A stretch of DNA of 64,000 nt from Quillaja saponaria (GCA_029379385.1 CM055608.1:25294350-25358349); one strand, 5' to 3'; counted from the stretch's first letter, positions 1-13,976 are shown. The notes: a model not told the origin generated them from the letters alone. Translations and numbers: made by a program.

Positions 1-33
1 GTTTACACACCGGTTACCTCTCCAGGCGCGAAA

Positions 34-3000
34 ATGTCACCGGCAGCGGTAGACCTGCAATCTCCGTTCAGCTCCCCACAATCAAAACACTCCTCCTCCT
101 CTATCAAAATTTCTGATTGTATGCCCCATGCTGCTTCGCATTCAGCTTTCGATTACACTGGTTTTAGATTCAACAATCTCTCTGGGAGTGGGCAAAGCAT
201 GAACTCTTCGGATTTCGGTAATGGGATTGGATGTGATTTTGCGAAAGCTTTTGTTTCCCCCGCTTGGTCGCGGCCAGGTTCGTCAGCAAGGTCCAGGCCG
301 AGGTTGGTGAAGGTGAGGAAGCAGTTGGGGTCGCAGCATGTGAGGGCGAGAACCGCGTCGTCTGAGGTTGGTCCTGGTTTTAATCCTTTTCGTGCGGGGA
401 GTGAGACTTTGGATCAAGGGAAGAGTGGTATTTGCTCATCAAATGGGATATGTGAAAGTTCTGGTGGAGTAGGGAGTGGTGCCGGCGCTTCTAATGAGTT
501 TGCTTCTTCATATTGTCATAAGTCCGGGAATGAGGGTTTTGAGTTTATGGCTAAGATGAGTGATCCTTCTTTGAATTTGAATTCCAGTCAACAAGGAGAT
601 AGTGGAAATGATGACATTTTGGGTGGCTCCATTGCCAGAGGGGAAGTAATATTTGATGATCGAAACGAGTCTAGTAAAATCGAGAATCTGGATTTTGTGT
701 TTACGGCTGATCAGAGTGATAAGGAACCAAAATCATACCGGGAAAGGTTACAATCTGGAGAAAACGCGGCAACATGGGTTTCTGGTGATGAGAAACCGAT
801 GAAATCAGCATCTGGATTGATGTATGAGAAGCTCAACAATTATGATGGCTCTATAAATATGAAGACTGAAACTAGCAATGTGAGTTCTGAGATCAATGAT
901 ACGTGTAAAAGTGAACTTGGAAGTGGTGGTAATACATTTAGTGCTCATAGTACGATTCCAGCTTTTAAACTCCAAGAGGAGATGGAGAAACTTAACATTA
1001 ATGTTTCTGAGAAAGATGGTGCTTATTTTACTACATATTACAATAAGAGCTCATGTTTAAGCACTAGTACTTCATTCGTGTTCAGAAGCAGTGAAAAGAC
1101 CGGTAGCTCTTCTGGAACTAATTCTGATGCTCAAAAGTCTGGTCCTGCTGCTACATTTGAGAACATTGGCAGGCATTGTTCTGAAACATGTGAAAGAAAC
1201 CATGTTCAAAATGGGAGTGGATGTGCCATTGCCAATGATTCCACAGAAGTATCTTGTTCTAAGTTATTTGCACATCAGTCAGGCACTAAGGATTCCAACA
1301 TGGGTGAAATTCCCCACTGTCAAGTGGTTGAGGATTCAAAACTTAATGAACCTGATGTGCCATTTTCAGTCTCATCTGCTGGTCTTGACTCCCACCTAAA
1401 TAAGGATGATTTTGAAGTACGTTCCGTGGATGGAGTTCAAGATAAGCAGGGAAATACTTCAACAAGCATTTCAGATGGATTAAGGGGGTCTTTCATGGAT
1501 TTTAAACCACCACCATGGGATCCTTCTTGTTTCAAAGAAAATCTGTTTCCTAGTTTAAGTAAAAAAGAATCCACCCGGAAGAGTAAACCTTCTAAGGAAA
1601 AAGGATCAAAAAAGATTAGGAGAAAGTTGAAGCCACCTTTCTTAAGTAAGAAACAGCCAATGCAATATGGTGAGACAAAGGAAAGCTGTTCACCAGGAAA
1701 CCAATACTCTCCTGGCAGTGACTCACCCATGGACTTTTCTCCTTACCAGGAAAGCAAAGCAGATGATCCTTTTCAAAACAAAACTTCTGCTAGTTCAAAT
1801 GAGTCTGCTATGCCAGATCATGATTATATGCTCTCTGCCCTGCACTCAACAATTCCTACCGAGTATAAAGATGATCATTTGGCTACTGCAGTGGAAGGAG
1901 TAAATATTAATACAGCTGGTCACAAAAGTAGAAGTCCAAACCAGGAGAGGTTTCAGTTTCATAACAAATGCTCTTTTATTAGCGATTGTTATTCCTTAGG
2001 AGCTGAAATGCCTTGCTCCAGTTCCAAAAATGAGCAGGTTTGCAGTAGTGGTGGTGCTGATGCTGCTTCAGCAGAGGTTGGAGCTGGCTCCAGTTCAAAC
2101 ACTGAAAGCATGGAAAGTGATTTTAGGATGCAATTTCAGTTTTCTCATGGTCTGGGAGATATGAACGAGAAAAATTTTATGTTTTCCACTTCATCATCTG
2201 GGCAAGGTACTTTATCTCCAATGAAGCTTAAATGTAGGAGGAAGAGCAGTAGGAAAGTGGTGGGTTGTGATTCATTTGTTATTCCCCCGCCTCCAAATGT
2301 CGATTTTGGATCTTTATCTCTCCAATTTCCACCCCCTTCCAGTATATCATCTCATATTAATGCAACAGACAAACCTGTACAGTTCAAGTTCAAGCAAGTG
2401 GACATTAACTCCTCAGCTGTAGTTAAGGAAACCTGTGACAAGTGGCGACTCAGGTGGTGACCATAATAACTTCTTTTAATTACTTCTTTTGTAAATTGCA
2501 ATGTATTGAAGACCTTTTTTTTCACTTCATGTGGGCTATGATTTGATTTTGTTCAGGGGAAACCAAGCTTATAAGAATGGGGATCTTTTTAAAGCTGAAG
2601 AATATTATACACAGGGGATAAATTCCGCCCCCTCTTCTGAAGAGTTAGGATGCTGGCTTAAGCCTCTTTTATTGTGCTACAGTAATCGTGCAGCGACAAG
2701 GATGGGTCTTGGAAGGATAAGGGACGCTTTAGGGGACTGCAAGATGGCAACTACACTGGACCCCACATTTCTCAAAGTACAAATGAGGGCTGCAAAGTAA
2801 GGGTTCTGTTTGTATGGCTTCAAATTATCACATCCCAGTAGTTTCTATTTATTGTTATCCGCAGAACTTACAGAGCACTTCTTCTTTTTTTGTTTGCCAC
2901 CAGTTGTCATCTTGTCCTAGGGGAATTAGAAAATGCACAGGAATATTTCAATAAGTGTTTGGCATTGAGTTCTGGTGTTTGTTTGGATCGGAGAGTCATA

Positions 3001-6000
3001 GTAGAAGCCGCCGATGGTGTACAGAAGGCTGAGGTATTGCATCTTTTTTATGTTATATTAGTAGTGCCACTGTGGTCAGTTTTTCATAATGCTAGTTTGT
3101 AAATATTTATTAACTCAGATATCAATAATGATTGAAGATTCAAGTTTTGCATGTGATGTAAATTTAACATTGTCTATCACAAATTGTTAGATTGTAGAAC
3201 TAGTCTATAAATAAACATATATTGGTACGACTTCAAGTCTTCAAGCCTTCGCCTTGCTGCTACAAAACCTGGATGGTGCTATGAATTGGACACCTTTATT
3301 TCACTGTCTTGTTCTCTCTCTTTCTTTTCCCCCTATTTGTTTCAGCTAGTCCGTCAACAACCGGGCAAGTAATCCCAGCCTCCCCTTGGCATTATTTAGA
3401 TTGGTTATAGTCTTCTAAGGAATGAATTGGTTGGCTTATGGCTGCAATGAAGAGGTCTGTTTTCCCTCTTTTGGAGCATTGCTTTGATGCATATTAGATA
3501 ATGGTGCCACCTTGTTGTGATGAAAGTGGAAGTGTAAGTGAAATAAAATTCTTGTTTCGAGGCATGTCAAGAATGGTAAGTGCTGCAGTTCCTTCAGGTA
3601 GAGGTAGTATATGAGCTTTTCGGCTCTGTGGAGAATTTGTGTGCTTAACCATAAAATGTTACCAGTTACCTGCATATATGCAGAATTTCATGATGATCTG
3701 GCATGAATTAGCACAAGTTACTTAACTAGCAGATACAAATTTCCATGAATTATGATGAACATGATCAGAGATATTGCAAGATAAACTCCAGGTTTTCTGG
3801 GTACCAAATTTTCTTTTATGCAATAAACAACAGTTTCTCGAACTACTGTCATTTATTTCTTATAGAACATCATACTGTTTTGTATCCTTTAATTTCTTCT
3901 GCAAGCTATTAATCGTTGATTATGCTTCTCTGTGTGTGTTTGTATGTGCTCGTGCTCTGTATTTCAGAATAGTGATTACTGACTAACCAAACCATTTTTC
4001 TTACTGCCAGAAAGTGGCCGAGTGCATGAATCATTCTGCTGAACTTTTGGAGCAGAGAATGTCCGATGCAGCTGTTAGTGCTTTAGATTTAATTACAAAG
4101 GCCCTGTCAATAAGTTTATACTCTGAAAAGTTGCTTCAAATGAAAGCAGATGCATTATATTCGGTCTGCTCTATTTCAACTTATTTCTCCACTCACTTAC
4201 TGTTTCTTTTAATGTTACTGAACTATTTTCTACATTATGGCTGATGAACTTCTGTACTTTTGCTAACAACTTCCAGCTGCAGAATTATGATGAGGCAATT
4301 CAAATTTGTGAGCAGAGTCTATGTGTTGCAGAAAAGAACTTAGCCTCTGGAAACACTCTGGAGAATGTAAATGGTTCAGGATGTGATGGTCTTTTACATA
4401 GCAGACTTTGGAGGTGGTCACTGATATCAAGGTGTTACTTTCATTTGGGAAAGCTTGAGGCATCTCTTGACATTCTTGAGAAGTTAGAGCAGGATGGATC
4501 TGTTAAAGAGAAGTAATTGGCCATTTTAAAGAAAGCAATGTTAGTTTAAATGTTGAATTTTTAAGAAGTTTCTCATGATAATGTTTAATATGTAGGTGTG
4601 GAATTAAGAATCTGGAAATGTTATTTTCAATGGTTGCTACAATACGTGAACTTCTATCAAGGAAGGTAATTGTTGTTAAATTTTATGTACATTTTCCTAT
4701 TTCACTGTCAGAAAGTTAGTTACAGATATCTATCTATGGTCCTTAATTTTAAGTGTGATATATGTTCTCTCTATATTTTTTATATATATTTAAGTCTATA
4801 TATATATACATATATCCTGAAAAACACATTATGCTCTCCAACTACACAAACCAAATGACCACAACAACAGTGCAATGCCAAAGAGATTTATCTTAGCTTC
4901 CTTATCCTCCCATACTATGTGTTGTGTTTGATCCTCTATTATTGATAAAAAATACATCCTGAAACTTAACATCTAAAGCTGGTAGTGAAAATCTTGTAAT
5001 AGTAAGACTATACTAAGTAATCGAGGTAGTAAAAGCAGGAGAATGGTGAGAATAAATGGCTATATATTTCTGTATGAGAGGTATTAGGCCTACTTATTCA
5101 GGTCAATCACTAAAGCCGAAGCAATGAGGATAAAGATGATAGAAGTAGGGAACTGAGTGGTAGAATTAGCATTACTATAGCAGTTGGGAGACTGTAGTTT
5201 ACAGCTACTGTAGCAAATTTAAGCATAGGATTTTTGTCCTGTTTTATGCCATGGGTTTCCAGTTTCTATTTAAAATAATTCTCAAAGCTAGCTTCCTGGC
5301 TTGCAATTTTGCAAGAATTCAGCATCTTATATCATGATTCCACCACCATTCAGATCTAGGGCACACACTAACCTCTCTTCCACTCCACCTCATACTGCTT
5401 TGGTTTATGGGTCCAACTTCATGAAAGGGATTTCCTCTTCTCCATAGTCATTTTCATCCTCAATACCAACTTTCTGGTGCATCCAAGGGATTGTGGCCGC
5501 CTTCCGGTTTCTCCATACAGATTACAGGCTTCCACTGATTCCTGTCGCTATATAGCTTGTACAACTTGTGAAAAATCTTCAATCATATGTCGCATCTCAG
5601 CCAGTTCTGTGTGTTGGCCTTGACAAAAACCTTATGAAATTTGAGGATCGTAATGTTCTGCTACAAGTTTAATGTATTAAAGACAACTAGAATAGCAAAT
5701 AACAGCAGAACAGTAGCTAAAAGACAATATGTTATTCAGATCTGGATTTGATTCATGTTCATATTATAAGAATAAGTATGCCAACCTCTTATTGTTTATC
5801 TGAAGTAGCTGTTTTTTTCCTGATTTTGTATTAAACCATGTAAATCATTGAAATTCCTTGTGTTAAATGAACAATTTTGTTACATCCACTCTTGTAAATA
5901 ACAGAAGTCAGGAAATGATGCTTTTAAACTGGGAAAGTATACAGAAGCTGTAGAGCATTATACTGTTGCTTTATCTAGCAGTATCAAGTCACGGCCTTTT

Positions 6001-9000
6001 GCAGCAATATGCTTCTGCAATCGAGCTGCAGCACATCAAGCGTTGGGCCAAATTGCTGATGCTATTTGTGATTGCAGTCTGGCCATAGCCCTTGATCGGA
6101 CTTATGCTAAGGTATGTCTTTTAGTTTCATCTCTAGCATCACATGATAGTGGTCCAATATATAGCCTTATAATGCATATAGCTTGGTGTCTATTCATTCA
6201 ATTTGTTTTTCCAGTATTGTATTATTAAGTGGTTTATGCATTCTAAGGTTGGAAAATTTGTATTGCAATTTAGTTGAGTAAGAGGCAGACAGAGTGGGAT
6301 AAAACAAAGAAACCTCTCTGCCATAGAGCCAAAATGATTATTAATTAAAAATGAAATTAGATTATCTTGCTTTTACTTTCTCTATTTCATATGTAGTGGG
6401 AATTGTTTTGAGCTACCAAGTTATTGGCATACCACTCTACTTTTCTGTGCTCTTGGACAGGTTCTACCATAAGTGATATTGAAATCTTCCAGCATTGACA
6501 TCTACTATTACCAAACTGGTTTGATATGGGCACTTCTATTACCAGAAGTTTCTTGAGGACACGTATAAGTAGAAGATTTTTTATGTTGATGTTTTTCTTT
6601 TTGTTTCTTTCCCTTTGGTACTTTCTTCCCATCTTTTGTATATCTAATGTTTGAATAGATGCTTTCCAATGAGAAGGGAAGTATACTTGTTTGCTGTTAG
6701 AGTCACACGATATCTTGGTTGTCTGTTGACACATTCTTTGTGTGTGGTCATTATCTCCTCCAACTGATTATCATGTGTGTGCATTTGCACATACGACATA
6801 TCTCCATTTAGTTTCTGATAGTAAATTGATACATATCAGGAAAGATTGAAGGTTGTCCTTGTTGAGCTGCAGGCAATCTCAAGAAGAGCTTCCTTGCACG
6901 AGATGGTTAGAGATTATGGACAAGCAGCTTGTGACCTCAGGATATTTATAACTATTCTTGAAAACCAATCTGAAGGAAAGGCTAAACAGTCTGGCACACC
7001 AGGTAGTTCGAATAGTGGTGTGAAAGAATCAAGGGAAGCACACCGGCGTCTGCTTTCAATGGAAGAGAAAGCTAAAAAGGAAACCCCTCTGGATCTGTAT
7101 CTCATTTTGTAAGTTATTTATACACCTGGAGCCTTCATAAAAGCATATTGCCTACAGTTTATCTGGAAAATTTATAGGGATAGAGATTCATATATCCAAG
7201 TTTCCTTTTCAAAAAGTATCTTTCATATTATTTATTTATTTGTTTATGTGTCTGTGTTTGTTTTATAAGAGACATGGAATGTGTGAGCTGTTAGTAAGGA
7301 TTTAGTATCAGTAATCTCTTGCTCTGCAATTTCCTTGATAACATCTTATATTATGTTAATTATACAAGCGTTTAATTAGATTCCCAGCCAAAAAACTTAA
7401 CTGATAAAAATGTAACTATACATTGGATTCTGAGTAGGTAAAAATGTAACTATATAAGTCATACACTAATCTGTCTGGGTAGGCGTTTTTTTGTTTCATT
7501 CTGAATTCTGCAATTACGTGTCTTTTAAATTTGGATGTCCATCAGATTTTTATCACTTAAGCCAGTTTTTTTAGTAGGTATCTCTTAAGACACTTTATTT
7601 AGTGAAATTGCTTCATTTCTTACACCAGTTAAAGTTTTTTAGTTTAAGGTGATTCAATTACCTTGTTTGTGATGCACTTTGTTTTCTTGGTCTTTTGGGT
7701 TCTAATCTGATATATGTAAATCTATGTTCAGAAGATGTGTGAAGAAATCAATTATGCTAGGAAGAAAAGATAAACAGTTACAACTCTTACTTCCTTTTTC
7801 AGTGAAGAAACTGATATTTGGTTTTGAATCACTCATTCCATATTGGAAATGGATCTTACCAACTTAAGTTGTCTTTTCACTAACTCCATTCCTGTTGGCT
7901 AAAAAATTGAAATATATGTGCCTGATATGAATTGATTTCTGTCTGAGAATTGCTAACTTTGAAGCTTTTTACATTATAAAATTTAAATACTAGGGGATGC
8001 AAACCATCAGCCACAGCACCTGATATCAAGAAGGCATACCATAAGGCAGCTCTCAGACATCATCCAGACAAGGTTCAAGCCTTTTTGGTTCCTTGCATTA
8101 AACTTTATTTACTCTCTGTCTTCCTACTTATCACTTATCTGTGGAATTTTTGCTTTTTTTGGTTTTCTGTTTGGCTTTAGGCTGGTCAGTTGCTGGCAAG
8201 AAGTGAAGTTGGAGATGAAGGGAGACTCTGGAAGGAAATCTCACAAGAGGTCCGCAAGGATGCTGACAGGCTTTTTAAAATGATTGGAGAGGCATATGTA
8301 GTACTTTCAGACCCTGACAAGGTTTGCTACCACATGATTTTTGCTACTTCCTCTGCCCCAAGTTATCAGGTCAATCATGTCTCAAAAATGCCATTGCCCC
8401 TAAGCAAATAACCAGAAAATAAAGAATGAGAACACAAAAGGAAATCAAGGAACTTGTTAGATTTTCAATGTAAAATATAGATTTGGGGAAAGCCACAGAA
8501 AATCATAACACAGAATGGGATGGAGGGAATGTTTGATTAGTTTTCTTTCATGATTGTGCCTTAGCTCCTGAGCATTGAATTAACTAAGCACTCTTGATCT
8601 TAAGGTTGCCTGCTCTGTGTTTTGCTTGCTATTGTGCAAATGTGTAAATTGGCTACCAATTTAAATCTAACTCCATAACAATTTTTCTTCTGAAACTTCA
8701 TAGTCCATATTGAAGAGTCAATAGCCACTGTCCTTTTGTTCTCCTTACATATGATGCTATGAACCTTAAGGCAATATGTAGGTCCTGGCTGCTTAGACCT
8801 CTATGTAAAATTATTTTGTTTCAATGACTCAATGATTGCGTATGAATAGTTTAACTGTAATTGGGATTTAGGATTTTATTGTATTATTAGGGTTAGTGTT
8901 TTATGAGTTGGGGATTAGAGTTATAAATTTGGACTTTGGGGTTATTTAGAAATATTATTATATAGGGGCTTATACATAATTATGATTACTTTATGAGTCG

Positions 9001-9519
9001 CCTATATAAAACATATTATGTAGTCTTCTATTCACAGTCTTGAATTATGAATTGATATTGATTATTGAGTGTTTCTTCCTAGTGGTGTATGCCCTTGTTC
9101 CCCTTTTTCTAGATTGTCTCTCCACCCTATTCTTCCTTTGTGCTAAATCACTGAGATTACCCAGTCCACCTCCGACATCATCATGCAGAAATTATTTGTC
9201 ACTAGGCATCTTTTCTTAAAGTGAGGAATACCCAGTCCACCATTTGTCATGAGGCATCTTTTCTTCATAAGAAAAATTGAGAAACTTTCTGTTTCGCTTG
9301 ACCATAGATTTTTTTTGTGAACAGCGCTCACAATATGATTTAGAAGAGGAGCTGAGGAGAGCCCTGACGCAAAGTAATGATGGCAGTACGTACAGAAGAT
9401 CTTCAGAAAAATATGGAAGCCCTTCTAATGGTCATAGGTATCCTTTTGATAGAAGCACCAACAGACGTTATGGACGGGATAACTGGAAAACATATGGAAA
9501 TTATCATCCTCGATGGTGA
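34..9519 (+). CDS. TPR and DnaJ domain co-chaperone (TPR15/TPR16-like), 11 exons
   Basis: Exons by splice signals: 34-2453, 2557-2796, 2904-3033, 4011-4163, 4277-4512, 4596-4665, 5905-6111, 6873-7108, 7994-8072, 8181-8321, 9325-9519. All introns are GT-AG and the frame closes at 1,368 aa. Residues 1-806 (one exon) are Ser/Asn/Gly-rich and look disordered. Exons 2-8 encode TPR helices, for example GNQAYKNGDLFKAEEYY and KSGNDAFKLGKYTEAVEHY. Exons 8-10 encode a J domain with YLILGCKPSAT, helix KKAYHKAALRHHPDK containing the invariant HPD near residue 1255, and YVVLSDPDK. The family is the plant TPR-plus-DnaJ proteins such as Arabidopsis At5g12430. The HPD motif is known to stimulate Hsp70 ATPase and TPRs bind chaperone C-termini, so an Hsp70/Hsp90 co-chaperone role is inferred. 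The ATG at 34 fits the family, but the frame is open to base 1, so an earlier start outside the window is possible. The long introns (for example 4666-5904 and 7109-7993) show no genes. Confidence 0.9.
8830..9090 (+). repeat. Possible solo LTR in the last intron of the TPR-DnaJ gene
   Basis: The segment is AT-rich and has the layout of a plant LTR: a TATA-like CCTATATAAAAC around 9000, followed by a transcript-start-like stretch and a TCTTCCTAGTGGTGTA tail. No second copy and no clear target-site duplication were found in the window, so the boundaries are approximate and the call is weak. Confidence 0.3.
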
Positions 9520-10403
9520 GGATAGAAGCTATATTTAAAGTTTTCTGCACAATTTCTGGCTGGCTCTTTTTGGGTTGGCCTAGGTTCCTGTGAAGGTCTG
9601 TTATCAAGTCGCTGGGTACTGGTTTTGAGATGTAAATTACTACAATGGTGGATCCAATAAAAAGTGACACTGGCTGTTTGTCTAAGAATAAAGATTCAGA
9701 TGAAGGAATTGAGATATATCAGAGAGCAGTCAAAAATAAAAGATTGGGTGGGAAGAGATTTTGGCAGTAGTTTATAATTTTGCAAACATCCATTGGTAAG
9801 GCGTTAACTCAGTTGCTGGCCTGGTTCCCTTCACTTCATGCTAGGAATGGTGGTGTTGCTTCCTCCATTGTATGTAAACTTTTAACAGAGAGACACGCAG
9901 AAAAGAAAGAGAGAGAGAACTAGATAACAGCTTTTTGTATTGTTGTCTGAATGTTACATATGTTGATGAAGGTCCAAGCGTTGCAGCCTTCCTGAGAAAT
10001 GCTTGGCATGTAAACTTTGAGGCTCTCTTGTATTGTTTCTTAGATATTGAGAACTTTTAATAAGAAATATGGACACTGAACGTGACCCACCCTTAATGAT
10101 TGTTAATCCAATTGACTTATTGGTTTGCTTTGAGATTTGGAAAAGACGAGTATAGTTTATCTGAAATTAGCTATATGGGTGATAGACCCTTTTATACACC
10201 TGTTAGATGCCTTTCTGATTATCCAGCTGAAGGAACGAAAGACAACTTACATCAGTTAGCTAAATGCTATACCTTAAACAAGGCATGACAATTTTAGTAG
10301 GGCAAATAAAAAATAGCGTGCTTTTGTAACAAATGAAGCTCAAAATAATAATTTTGCCCATTTCATTTGCCAGGATATACAGCTACAAGAAAATTCATGT
10401 AAC
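9520..10403. other. 3' flank of TPR-DnaJ gene, no gene seen
   Basis: This stretch follows the TGA at 9517-9519. It probably carries the 3' UTR and terminator of the TPR-DnaJ gene. It includes a short GA-rich run around 9890-9918. I found no coding region with codon structure or family similarity. Confidence 0.5.
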
Positions 10404-12060
10404 TGTTGGGAGAAAAAATTATGCCACTGGTTATGCGAATGTTGAGGAAACAAATCCCTCATATTGTAACCATATTGAAAACAAGAATCAAGAGTTAATT
10501 ATATAATTATGTATCATCAAGAGTTGTTAATTTTGCTCCTCTTTTCATGTAATTTCAGTTTCAATTTTTCAAGTAATCAGTTAACAATTGTTGTATATAA
10601 TTATCAAGATATCAATAGATAAATTATTGCTTCCCTCTTCTATTTAGATGTTAAGAATGCCTTCCTACAGAGTCACCTTAAAGAAAAGGTTTGTATGGAG
10701 CAAGTGCCAAATTTTATCGATCCCACATTTTCTGATCATGTTTGCTTACTCAAATGATCCTATAGGGTAGCAAACAAGCACCTTGTACTTGGTTCAATCA
10801 TCTTTCAGAATTTTATCTTCAACTTGGGTTTATTGTAGTAAGGCAGACTCTTCACTCTTGAACTATTGCACCAACACAATTACTATAATCCTTCTTGTTT
10901 ATGTTGATGATATTTTTGTTGCTGGTAATAATGACTTATTCAATTCAGATTTAATTATTCGGATTGGAAAAGAATTTGCAATTAAGTATCTTGGCTCACT
11001 TCAATATTTTCTTGGAGTGGAAATTAGATCTTTTTTAGGTGGAGTCCATCTCTCTCAATCAAAGTACATTCGATGCCTTATCACTTGCACACAGTCTTGA
11101 AAGTTCCTCCATGTCCATGCCACTGGCTCTAAAAAAAATCATCTACTTGGGATATGAACTCAATCGATACCACTGTTTATTGAAGTACTGTTAGTGCTTT
11201 ACAATATTTGTCTTTCACTTGACCTGATATCATACATGCTGTTAATCATGTATGTCAATTTTTCAATGCTTCCACTTTACTTCATTGGAAGGCAGTTAAG
11301 CAATTACTCCGGAATTTGAAAGGTACTCCTAATTTTGGGTTGTGTTATCTTGCTCAAAGTCCTATTTTTCTATATGGTTTTAGTGATGCGGATTGGGCAA
11401 GTAGTCCAACCACTCGGAGGAGCACTACTGATTTTTGCACCTTTTTTGGTGCAATTTGTATCTCTCTGTGTTCAAATTAAGGAGCAACCTTCGCTCTAAT
11501 TCTGAAGTTGAATATAGGTATTTGACTTTTACCATTGAAGAAATAACTTGCCTCACCTTCCCACTTAAAGATATCGATATCCTTCTTTCTAAACCCCTCA
11601 ATTGTTTTGTGACAATATTAGTGCTCTTTACATGTCCATCAATTCCATGTTCCATTCTCGATCTAAACATACTGAGTTAGACTATTATTTTGAGTTAGAC
11701 TATTATTTTGTTCGTGAGAAAGTTATTATGGGTACTCCTAGCACAAGATATATTTCTTTGTTATCTTAACCAGCGGATATCTTTACCAAGCCACTACCAA
11801 TGCTCCTCTAGCTTGAGGGGCATAATAGGAGAAACAATTATGACACAGGTTATGCAAACGTTGAAGAAACCAATCCCTCATATTGTAACAAAATCAATGG
11901 TCAATTATACAATTATGTGTCATCAAGAGTTGATGATTTTGCAGTTGAGTTTGTGTTCCTTGCGTTCTGTGTTGACCCAACATGTTCTCTAAACACCCTC
12001 CTATATTTTCTTTTATGCCAAATTTTTCAATCTTTACCCGTCATCTTACTCTTAAATTAG
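10404..12060 (+). mobile_element. Ty1/copia retrotransposon with gag-integrase deleted
   Basis: Two related terminal segments begin at about 10404 (TGTTGGGAGAAAAAATTATG) and about 11822 (ATAATAGGAGAAACAATTAT) and stay alignable for over 100 bp, including CAATTATGTGTCATCAAGAG in the second. They are the 5' and 3' LTRs. A purine tract, CTTGAGGGGC, sits just before the second LTR. Between them only the end of pol remains: from 10649 a reverse transcriptase start (DVKNAFLQ), the copia catalytic block LLVYVDDIFVAGN near 10890, the block KYLGSLQYFLGVEI, and an RNase H block GFSDADWASSP near 11380, followed by frameshifts and stops. Gag, protease and integrase are missing. The RT part is close to the 5' LTR, which points to a large internal deletion. 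The element is dead. Confidence 0.85.
11674..11709 (+). repeat. Perfect 18-bp tandem duplication inside copia RNase H relic
   Basis: The 18-mer GAGTTAGACTATTATTTT occurs twice in a row. It lies in the RNase H remnant of the copia element and looks like a replication-slippage duplication after the element died. Confidence 0.9.
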
Positions 12061-12500
12061 GATCTAGTATGAAGCACTAATTTTTAGATTTAATTTCAAC
12101 TAAAATCCATATTTGATGGTGATGTCCCTAAGCAGAATCGACCAAGAAAAAAGAAGCAGAATTAGAGGCAGCAACTCAAGTGTCTTCTGTCCTTCCATAA
12201 AAACAAATTAAGAATAGAGTAGTGGATCCAGGAAGAGTGTAATAACTTGGAAGTTTGTCAAATCCATCCCATTATTTACTCAAAATGTTTTTTGTCCTTC
12301 TCAAATTCAGAAAGACTCTGCCAGCACCTCAAAAGTCAAAACCTATATTTTTCATTGGAATGATGAAATTGAAACTAAACTTAATACTAGCCAAATTAAG
12401 CATACTAAAGACAAATATATATGCTGAATCATATAAACTTGGAAATTTAAAATTAAGTTTGTATACTTATAAGGTACAACCTATAGAGTTTGTGTCTTGC

Positions 12501-13976
12501 TTATTTTCCTATTCCTATTCTTCTCTTAATTCTTCTAAGTTTTCCTCTCTTACTTCTTTTCCAGTTACTGCACTTACACTTCTTTTCAGTGACTGCACTT
12601 TCATCACCGAGAGGAACAAGTCTTCCTACACAAAGCCGCCCCATTTGGTATAATTCTGAAACATCATATATTTCTACATCTTTAGCTGTCTTCCTTTCCA
12701 AATCATACCAAACAAATTTGTAGCCACCCATAACCACGAGAATTTTGTCACGGCTCTTTGAATAAGCTATCGGCTTCAAACTATAAAAAGAATAAGTTGT
12801 TACTTCTGGATATTCTACTGTAAACAACTTGGTCCATGACTCCTTAATCTCATACATCTTCATCACCCATACATGAGCACAACTCAGAAAACTTCTATCC
12901 ATACAAGTTAAAGAAAGACATCCTCCTAAGACCGATAACTTCACTAGAAAATTCTTATGATCATCTCCATAGTCGGGTGGTGGGAGCTCACGACATTCCT
13001 CAGCCCCAAGATCGAAAGCAATAATAGTTCATTTAGAAAGTGGTTCATACAATTCATAGCCGGATGGGTATCCAATCCAATGCAAACCATTATTAACATG
13101 CACTGCATCTATTCTGTCATCACCAAAAACATAATAAGGGAAGAAATCAAGTACCCTATAACCCACGAATCATTCTTCAAACTATAAACATGAACTTCAT
13201 GTCTAATTACAAGTAGACATTCCATTGAAGTGAGTGTCCTCACTATCCACACCAGTTTGTAGTCCTGATTGATTAAGTCGTATCCAAACCCATAAACATC
13301 CTGCTCAAATTGAAGATCACTACCAATAGAGAAGACACGGTCTGGCAATGGTAATTCTGGTAGTTTCTGGTACTTTCTGGTGGAAGGGTTCCACAAAACA
13401 AAAGAACATGTTCTACATTCAACCAAAAGAAGCAATCCATTACAAGAACCAATGACACGGATGATCAAGAGAGCATTATCCACAACATTCTTCATGGGGT
13501 TATCTGGAAGTTGGACAATACTATTGCAGGTGGACTCATCAAAACTGTCAAAGTCAAGAGAGTAGAGGCAGCCATTGTAATGTTCAAATATTGATTCGTC
13601 AATTCTTGTATTAAAAATAAGACTGAGATTGGAACTGGTTTCCATTGAGCACTCAAGATGCAACTTGACAACATATGGGCTGTCTATTAGGGAACACCAT
13701 TGTTTTGAGACACACCTCAAGGCCACAAGTGTCTACACAGGTAACCAACACAACATGCGGTTCATCATGTCAACTGAGAATACTGGCTCTGGAAGTTTAC
13801 TTGGATGAAGATGATTCATATTTGATTTGATTCAGTTGGGTATTAATTAATTCTCCCAAGAATTTCTGGCTCTGTTTTTTACTCACAACATGATTAAACC
13901 CTTTGAAGGGATTTGGAAATCTGGGACTTCCAAACCCAAGTCAAGGCTTATAATTGTATTTCTTGATTGATTCCAT
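12501..13976 (-). pseudogene. F-box protein pseudogene 1 (F-box plus FBA-like interaction domain)
   Basis: On the minus strand the start ATG is at 13976 and the homology runs to about 12501. It is the diverged twin of the copy at 16501-17862. Readable blocks are the F-box remainder ALRCVSKQWCSLIDSPY, the hallmark GSCNGLLLLVECRTC, LWNPSTRKYQKLPELPLP, and a C-terminal KLSVLGGCLSLTC segment. Damage relative to the twin: an AAG-to-TAG change inside the F-box (LPV-stop-TLVALR, near 13735), about 100 bp of unrelated sequence at 13790-13880 in the N-terminal part, a 1-bp deletion near 13158 that shifts the frame after KNDSW, and a TTA-to-TGA stop near 13030. F-box proteins of this type are substrate adaptors of SCF ubiquitin ligases. 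This copy cannot encode one. Confidence 0.85.

Noticed and set aside
5330..5600. Possible retroelement piece in TPR-DnaJ intron 6
   Set aside because: The composition is slightly unlike the neighbouring intron, but no protein block, LTR end or duplication could be identified.
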